Positions 60,637 to 64,000 of a stretch of DNA of 64,000 nt are shown in pieces (within the stretch, counting starts at the first letter, position 1; every line of letters begins with the position of its first letter). This DNA is from Valencia hispanica (taxonomy: Eukaryota; Chordata; Actinopteri; Cyprinodontiformes; Valenciidae). A program made the translations under genes and the position numbers. The DNA is taken from NCBI GenBank assembly GCA_963556495.2, contig OY747716.1:35631318-35695317 (forward strand), written 5' to 3'. The notes beneath the pieces are model-generated. The model was not told where the DNA came from, ran no database searches, and saw only the letters and a list, made by a program, of their open reading frames with translations.

Positions 60637-63600
60637 CCATCCATCCATCCATTTTCTTCCGCTTATCCGGGGTCGGGTCGCGGGGGCAGCAGCCTAAGCA
60701 AAGAGACCCAGACTTCCCTCTCCCCAGCCACCCCAAGGCGCTCCCAGGCCAGCCGAGAAACATAGTCCCTCCAGCGTGTCCTGGGCCTTCCCCTGGGCCT
60801 CCTCCCGGTGAGACGTGCCTGAAACACCTCACCAGGGAGGCGTCCAGGAGGCATCCTGACCAGATGCCCGAGCCACCTCAACTGACTCCTCTCGATGTGG
60901 AGAAGCAGCGGCTCTACTCTGAGCCCCCTCCGGATGACTGAGCTTCTCACCCTATCTCTAAGGGAGAGCCCAGACACTCTGCGGAGGAAACTCATTTCAG
61001 CCGCTTGCCGGTAGAGCGCCCGCATAACTGCAGATGCCCCACCAATCCGTCTATCAATCTCCCGCTCCATTTTTCCCTCATTCGTGAACAAGACCCCCAG
61101 ATACTTAAACTCCTCCACTTGGGGAAGGACCCCATCCCCGACCCCGAGGAGGCAACCCACCCTTTTCCGGCTCAAGACCATGGCCTCGGATTTGGAGGTG
61201 CTGATTCTCATCCCAGCCGCTTCACACTCGGGTGCGAACAGCTCCAGCGAAAGCTGTAGATCACGCTCCGATGAAGCCAACAGGACCACATCATCTGCAA
61301 AAAGCAGAGACCCGATCCTGAGGCCACCAAAACGGATCCCCTCAACGCCGTGGCTGCGCCTAGAGATCCTGTCCATAAAAGTTAGGAACAGGATCGGTGA
61401 CAAAGGGGAACCTTGGCGGAGTCCAACTCTCACTGGAAACAAGCCCGACTTACTGCCGGCAATGCGAACCAAACTCTGGCACCGGTCGTACAGGGACCTA
61501 ACAGCCCGTATCAAGGGGCCCGGTACCCCATACTCCCGGAGCACCCCCCACAGGGCCCCCCGAGGGACACGGTCGAACGCCTTCTCCAAGTCCACAAAAC
61601 ACATGTAGACCGGTTGGGCGAACTCCCACGCACCCTCCAGGACCCTGCTGAGGGTGTAGAGCTGGTCCAGTGTTCCACGGCCAGGACGAAAACCGCATTG
61701 TTCCTCCTGGATCCGAGGTTTGACTATCCGTCGGACCCTCCTCTCCAGAACCCCTGAATAGACCTTACCAGGGAGGCTCAGAAGTGTGATCCCCCTGTAG
61801 TTGGAACACACCCTGTGGTCCCCCTTTTTAAACAGGGGGACCACCACCCCGGTCTGCCAATCCAAGGGAACTGCCCCCGATGTCCACGCAATATTGCAGA
61901 GCCGCGTTAACCAACACAGCCCCACAACATCCAGAGCCTTGAGGAACTCCGGTTGAATCTCATCCACCCCCGGAGCCTTGCCACCGAGGAGCTTTTTAAC
62001 GACCTCGGTGACCTCAGCACCAGAGATTGGAGAGCCCGACCCCAAGTCCCCAAACCCTGCTTCCAGATTGGAAGACATGCTGGTGGGATTGAGGAGGTCT
62101 TCGAAGTATTCCATCCACCGACCCAAAACGTCCCGCGTCGAGGTCAGCAGCACACCATCTCCACTGTAAACAGTGTTGGTGGCAGACCACTTTCCCCCCC
62201 TGAGACGCCGGATGGTGGACCAGAATCACTTCGAAGCCGTATGGAAGTCGTTTTCCATGGTCTCTCCAAACTCCTCCCACGCCCGAGTTTTTGCCTCAGC
62301 AACCATCCGAGCCGCATCCCGCTTGGCCTGTCGGTACCTATCAGCTGCTTCAGGGGTCCCACAAGCCAAAAAGACCCGGTAGGACTCCTTCTTCAGCCTG
62401 ACAGCATCCCTTACCGCCGGTGTCCACCAGCGGGTTCGGGGGTTGCCGCCGCGACAGGCACCGACCACCTTGCGGCCACAGCTTCGGTCAGCCGCCTCGG
62501 CAATGGAGGCGCGGAACATGATCCAATCGGACTCGATGTCCCCCGCCTCCCCCGGGACATGTTCAAAGTTCTGCCGGAGGTGTGAGTTAAAGCTCCTTCT
62601 GACAGGAGACTCTGCCAGACGTTCCCAGCAGACCCTCACAACACGTTTGGGCCTTCCAGGTCTGTCCGGCGTCCTCCCCCACCATCGGAGCCGACTCACC
62701 ACCAGGTAGTGGTCAGTGGACAGCTCTGCCCCTCTCTTCACCCGAGTGTCCAAAACATGCGGCCGCAGATCAGATGAGACGACAACCAAGTCGATATTGA
62801 GCTGCGGCCTGAGGTGTCCTGGTGCCAAGTGCACATATGGACACCTTTATGTTTGAACATGGTGTTTGTTATGGACAATCCATGACGAGCACAGAAGTCC
62901 AATAACAAGACACCACTCGGGTTTAGATCGGGGGGGCCATTCCGCCCAACCACACCCCTCCAGGTCTCACTGTCATTGCCCACGTGAGCGTTGAAGTCCC
63001 CCAGCAGAACAAGGGAGTCCCCAGGAGGAGCACTCTCCAGCACCCCCTCCAAAGACTCCAAAAAGGGTGGGTAATCTAATCTGCTGTTTGGCGCGTAAGC
63101 ACAAACAACAGTCAGGACCCGTCCCCCCACCCGAAGGCGGAGGGAGGCTACCCTCTCGTTCACCGGGGTAAAACCCAACGTACAGGCGCCGAGATGGGGG
63201 GCAACAAGTAATCCCACCCCAGCTCGGCGCCTCCCAGCGGGGGCAACCCCAGAGTGGAAGAGAGTCCAACCCCTCTCGAGGAGACGGGTTCCAGACCCAG
63301 AGCCGTGCACCGACGTGAGTCCGACGATGTCCAGTCGGAACCTCTCAACCTCGCACACCAGCTCCGGCTCCTTCCCCACCAGAGAGGTGACGTTCCACGT
63401 CCCGAGAGCCAGCTTCTGCAGCCGAGGATCTGACCGCCAAGGTCCCCGCCTTTGGCCGCCGCCCATCCTGCACAGCACCCGACCCCTATGGCCCCTCCCA
63501 CAGGTGGTGAGCTCATGGGAAGGGGGGCCCATGTTACCTCTTCGGGCTAAGCCCCGGTGACCCGCGTCCGGGCGAGGGAACACTGAGTCCATCTGTCGTT

Positions 63601-63765
63601 TTCATCATAGGGGTCTTTGGGGCTGCACTTTGTCTGATCGCTCACCTAGGACCAAATTGCCATGGGTGACCCTACCAGGAGCAAAAGCCCCCGACAACAT
63701 AGCTCCTAGGATCATTGGGACACTCAAACCCCTCCACCACGATAAGGTGGCAGCCCAGGGAGGGG
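60637..63765 (-). mobile_element. Rex3 (RTE-clade) LINE, nearly complete copy D, 3.1 kb
   Basis: Flanked by a perfect 12-bp duplication TCATTAATTTAT (60625-60636 and 63766-63777); 3' tail of ATGG units at 60637-60653. On the minus strand, 63592-62738 encodes the apurinic-type endonuclease ([20 protein letters not shown]). 62834-62226 and 62153-60663 encode linker and reverse transcriptase (FKKGDHRVCSNYRGI, CFVDLEKAFDRVP, GLRQGSPLSP, FADDVVLL) and the C-terminus. Breaks: a frameshift near 62795, and a TGA at 62226-62228 (CGA to TGA in ASK-R-FW, the frame is otherwise open through it). Two in-frame losses compared with copies A and C: about 40 residues after RALYR and seven around PEELEQ. CGGTGACAAAGGGGAACC (61394) and ACCACCACCCCGGTCTGCCA (61839) are the Rex3 primer sites. 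Confidence 0.95.
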
Positions 63766-63777
63766 TCATTAATTTAT

Positions 63778-64000
63778 TTATCTATTTATTTATTTTCTCA
63801 GAGTGCCCATTGTTGGTGGCTTTAGATTGTTTGACAAGCTCGGGTAGAATAGATTTTGTTTTTAAAATGTTCTTACTTCATATATCCGACTATTTAATTA
63901 CAGAGTGTGGCCATTCCCCCCTCCCCTTTTGTGAGTTCGTTGGCCTTTTAAATGCTGAAGAAAGTCTGACAAACTCTTTAAACTTGGAATTTATTTCGTC
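63778..64000. other. Flanking AT-rich DNA
   Basis: TTTATTTATCTATTTATTTA repeats after the Rex3 target duplication, then unrecognised sequence to the window end. Confidence 0.4.

Noticed and set aside
62738..63592. Treating the endonuclease frame as a host gene
   Set aside because: It is the first part of the Rex3 coding region, within the target duplications of copy D.

Overview
The window is vertebrate nuclear DNA from a bony fish. The protein-coding genes are split into short exons with GT-AG introns, and the intergenic DNA is AT-rich and full of typical teleost repeats: Rex3 (RTE) and Rex1 LINEs, an L2-type LINE, many Tc1 relics, hAT-like and TTAA-flanked MITEs, and a tRNA-headed SINE. 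The presence of sox32 (casanova), a SOXF gene known from ray-finned fishes, fixes it as a fish, most likely a percomorph or killifish-type teleost. The species cannot be named from the sequence.

Four genes are well supported, in the order and orientation of the human chromosome 8 segment RGS20-LYPLA1-MRPL15-SOX17. rgs20 (+) has four coding exons between 7963 and 17290, giving a 221-residue Gz-selective RGS protein with a cysteine string. lypla1 (-) has nine coding exons between 27840 and 22324, giving a 232-residue acyl-protein thioesterase whose catalytic residues fall at the human numbers (S119, D174, H208). mrpl15 (+) has five exons between 28893 and 36419, giving 296 residues, and stands head-to-head with lypla1. 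sox32 (+) has two exons between 48518 and 50728, giving 327 residues from the first ATG, with the intron inside the HMG box. tcea1, which lies between RGS20 and LYPLA1 in human, was not found here. sox17, the usual tandem neighbour of sox32, was not found in the 13 kb downstream.

Layout: 1-7.9 kb is upstream or 5' intronic DNA of rgs20 with Tc1, L2 and simple repeats. 8-17.3 kb is rgs20 with introns holding Rex3, a SINE, Tc1, a hAT MITE and Rex1 fragments. 18-22 kb is intergenic with one end-to-end Tc1 copy. 22.3-27.9 kb is lypla1. 27.9-28.9 kb is the shared promoter interval. 28.9-36.4 kb is mrpl15, with a large intron 2 full of MITEs. 36.5-47.8 kb is repeat-rich intergenic DNA with nested insertions, including a 2.1 kb hAT-like element with an 8-bp target duplication inside a SINE. 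47.85-48.5 kb is the putative sox32 control region. 48.5-50.9 kb is sox32. 50.9-64 kb is gene-free and ends in a nearly complete Rex3 copy with a 12-bp target duplication.

The genes are unrelated housekeeping and developmental genes: Gi/Gz signalling, protein depalmitoylation, the mitochondrial large ribosomal subunit, and endoderm specification. They are linked only by old synteny. I see no sign of a novel multi-gene system. The observations most worth a second look are the compact sox32 promoter (GATA cluster, T-box half-site, double CCAAT dyad, TATA-like box), its doubtful first ATG, the altered FM wedge of its HMG box, and the datable transposon nests.
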